A DNA stretch of 15,543 bases, taken from an uncultured Eggerthella sp. (GTDB taxonomy: Bacteria > Actinomycetota > Coriobacteriia > Coriobacteriales > Eggerthellaceae). This document shows positions 14,846 through 15,543 of the stretch, piece by piece. The notes beneath the pieces are model-generated. The model saw only the letters and a list, made by a program, of their open reading frames with translations, was not told the origin of the DNA and ran no database searches. Numbering within the stretch: position 1 is the stretch's first letter; each line of letters begins with the position of its first letter. The stretch covers positions 1 to 15,543 of the forward strand of contig URJE01000036.1 in assembly GCA_900547965.1 (NCBI GenBank), in the 5' to 3' direction. A program made the position numbers and the translations under genes.

Positions 14846-14968
14846 TTAGCCGCACCAAAGGCTCACAGAGCTGTTATCGCCATTGCACATAAAGCTAGCC
14901 CCAGATGCCCTAGGATCGATCGCATCGCTAGAGGCTTCGAGCGACTGAAGATCCAACATAGAACCCAT
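14846..14968 (-). CDS. lanA: Class III lanthipeptide precursor, RamS/SapB-like
   Basis: Small gene of 40 codons, ATG 14968 to TAA 14846, with a near-perfect ribosome-binding site AAGGAGGTGA five bases upstream. The leader holds LDLQSLE (5-11), the recognition motif of class III precursors; RamS of Streptomyces coelicolor has FDLQSME at the same place. The C-terminal half, A21 to G40, holds S22-x2-S25-x2-C28 and S33-x2-S36-x2-C39, the Ser/Ser/Cys triads that LanKC enzymes convert to labionin or lanthionine. It aligns with the SapB core, including a Gly-Asp-(x)-Ser-Ser linker. The gene sits 39 bases after the synthetase gene. D18-P19-R20 could be a prolyl-peptidase processing point (inference). 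Family call is firm; ring chemistry, leader cut and activity are not shown by sequence. Confidence 0.9.
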   Translation of the reverse strand: MGSMLDLQSLEASSDAIDPRASGASFMCNGDNSSVSLWCG

Positions 14969-14973
14969 TTCCT

Positions 14974-14983
14974 TCACCTCCTT
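14974..14983 (-). promoter_or_regulatory. Near-perfect Shine-Dalgarno of the precursor peptide
   Basis: The minus strand reads AAGGAGGTGA, almost the full anti-16S complement, five bases before the precursor ATG. It is the strongest ribosome-binding site in the window and fits a product needed in large amounts. Confidence 0.9.
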
Positions 14984-15007
14984 CCTTGATTTGCGCGCAT
15001 TTTTATA

Positions 15008-15543
15008 TCAATGAAGAGAAACGGGAAACCATCCAAAAGGATGCTCGACCGAAGACAGGAGAAATCCGATCAGCCCAGCGGAACCAGTTGAATAATCAAC
15101 CGATAAGCAAGAACCACCATTTCCCAAGGCCCAAATTGGCCCCTCGAAATCTTGACCTTGCTCCCGAAAGCAAAACTCCCCTATCACGTTCCTCGCCATT
15201 GCCGAAATAGCATCAGCATTTTCCTCCCCATCAATGCAGAGAAGTGCCGCTGCTTTGCCCAATAGCCCATGGAACAAGCCACCGTTCAGGGCAACGTATT
15301 CTTTGAGCGAAGAAGAAATAGCTTTAAGCTCATTTGCATATCCATCCGCGTTGCATAAGGCAAGTGAAACCCCAACACCCGCAATACCCTCAGATAAGTA
15401 CCCAAAATCAATACCCGAATAATCAACTGACAAAGAGCCATCAGGTTTTACATCGAGTCCCGAAAGTTCGTGTTCGAGGCAAATGTTAGCCAAGCGTTTC
15501 CACTCAGCCGATTGCTCGACAAAGCACGCAGCCAACTCATGGC
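15008..15543 (-). CDS. lanKC: Class III lanthipeptide synthetase LanKC, C-terminal cyclase domain (partial)
   Basis: The last 178 or so residues are visible; the frame is open to the right edge, so the kinase and lyase parts lie outside. Three Gly-rich repeats of the LanC-like alpha/alpha toroid are seen: FGYLSEGIAGVGVSLAL, NGGLFHGLLGKAAALL, and VDYSTGSAGLIGFLLSS at the very end. The last resembles the LSxDxATGSAG ending typical of RamC/AmfT-type enzymes. The Cys and Cys-His zinc ligands of LanC, LanM and LanL cyclases are not seen, as expected for class III. RamC-type enzymes phosphorylate Ser/Thr, eliminate phosphate and cyclise. Order synthetase, precursor, transporters equals ramC-ramS-ramA-ramB. 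Stop is TGA at 15008. Confidence 0.85.
   Translation of the reverse strand, partial: HELAACFVEQSAEWKRLANICLEHELSGLDVKPDGSLSVDYSGIDFGYLSEGIAGVGVSLALCNADGYANELKAISSSLKEYVALNGGLFHGLLGKAAALLCIDGEENADAISAMARNVIGEFCFREQGQDFEGPIWALGNGGSCLSVDYSTGSAGLIGFLLSSVEHPFGWFPVSLH

Noticed and set aside
14990..15008. TATAAA just before the precursor peptide gene as a separate promoter
   Set aside because: No -35 hexamer at 16-19 bases, and the position overlaps the synthetase stop; read-through from lanKC is simpler.

Overview
The window looks like a chromosomal segment of a low-to-mid GC actinobacterium. Class Coriobacteriia (anaerobic host-associated relatives of Eggerthella, Slackia or Olsenella) is my best guess. 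The reasons are a Rho with a very long disordered N-terminus, a class II CCA-adding enzyme with a fused HD domain, a type-A RNase P RNA, the short anaerobe-type ThiC, and a streptomycete-like class III lanthipeptide locus at moderate GC. This placement is inference; no 16S rRNA or other marker is present.

Left block (about 1-5600), leftward genes: recN (double-strand break repair), nfo (endonuclease IV), a small transaldolase, and rho. The transaldolase stop and the rho start overlap as ATGA. A tal-rho neighbourhood is also known from the fba-tal-murAB-glpX-rho-rpmE region of Bacillus subtilis. A rightward gene ends at position 56, just before an intrinsic terminator.

Middle block (about 5600-10240): a rightward cca gene converges on a leftward thiamine cluster read as thiN, TPP riboswitch, thiC, terminator, then thiD. 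ThiC makes HMP-P, ThiD phosphorylates it to HMP-PP, and ThiN makes TPP from thiamine. The riboswitch fills the thiN-thiC gap. Its closing P1 helix can pair with the thiC start codon, so TPP should block translation of thiC directly.

Non-coding block (10237-10978): a gene-free stretch with five closely packed perfect inverted repeats, 10372-10502, then the RNase P RNA gene (rnpB) with its own promoter and terminator.

Right block (10979-15543), the most interesting part: a leftward class III lanthipeptide operon. In transcription order it holds the cyclase end of a LanKC synthetase (cut by the window edge), a 40-residue RamS/SapB-like precursor peptide, a strong hairpin, an ABC ATPase, an FtsX-type permease, and a type I ABC half-exporter. 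The precursor lies in a stretch with no other annotated gene. It has a leader motif LDLQSLE and two identical S-x2-S-x2-C ring motifs exactly 11 residues apart. The order synthetase-precursor-transporters matches the ramC-ramS-ramA-ramB order of Streptomyces. The product may be a SapB-like morphogenetic or surface-active peptide, or an antimicrobial; the sequence cannot decide which.
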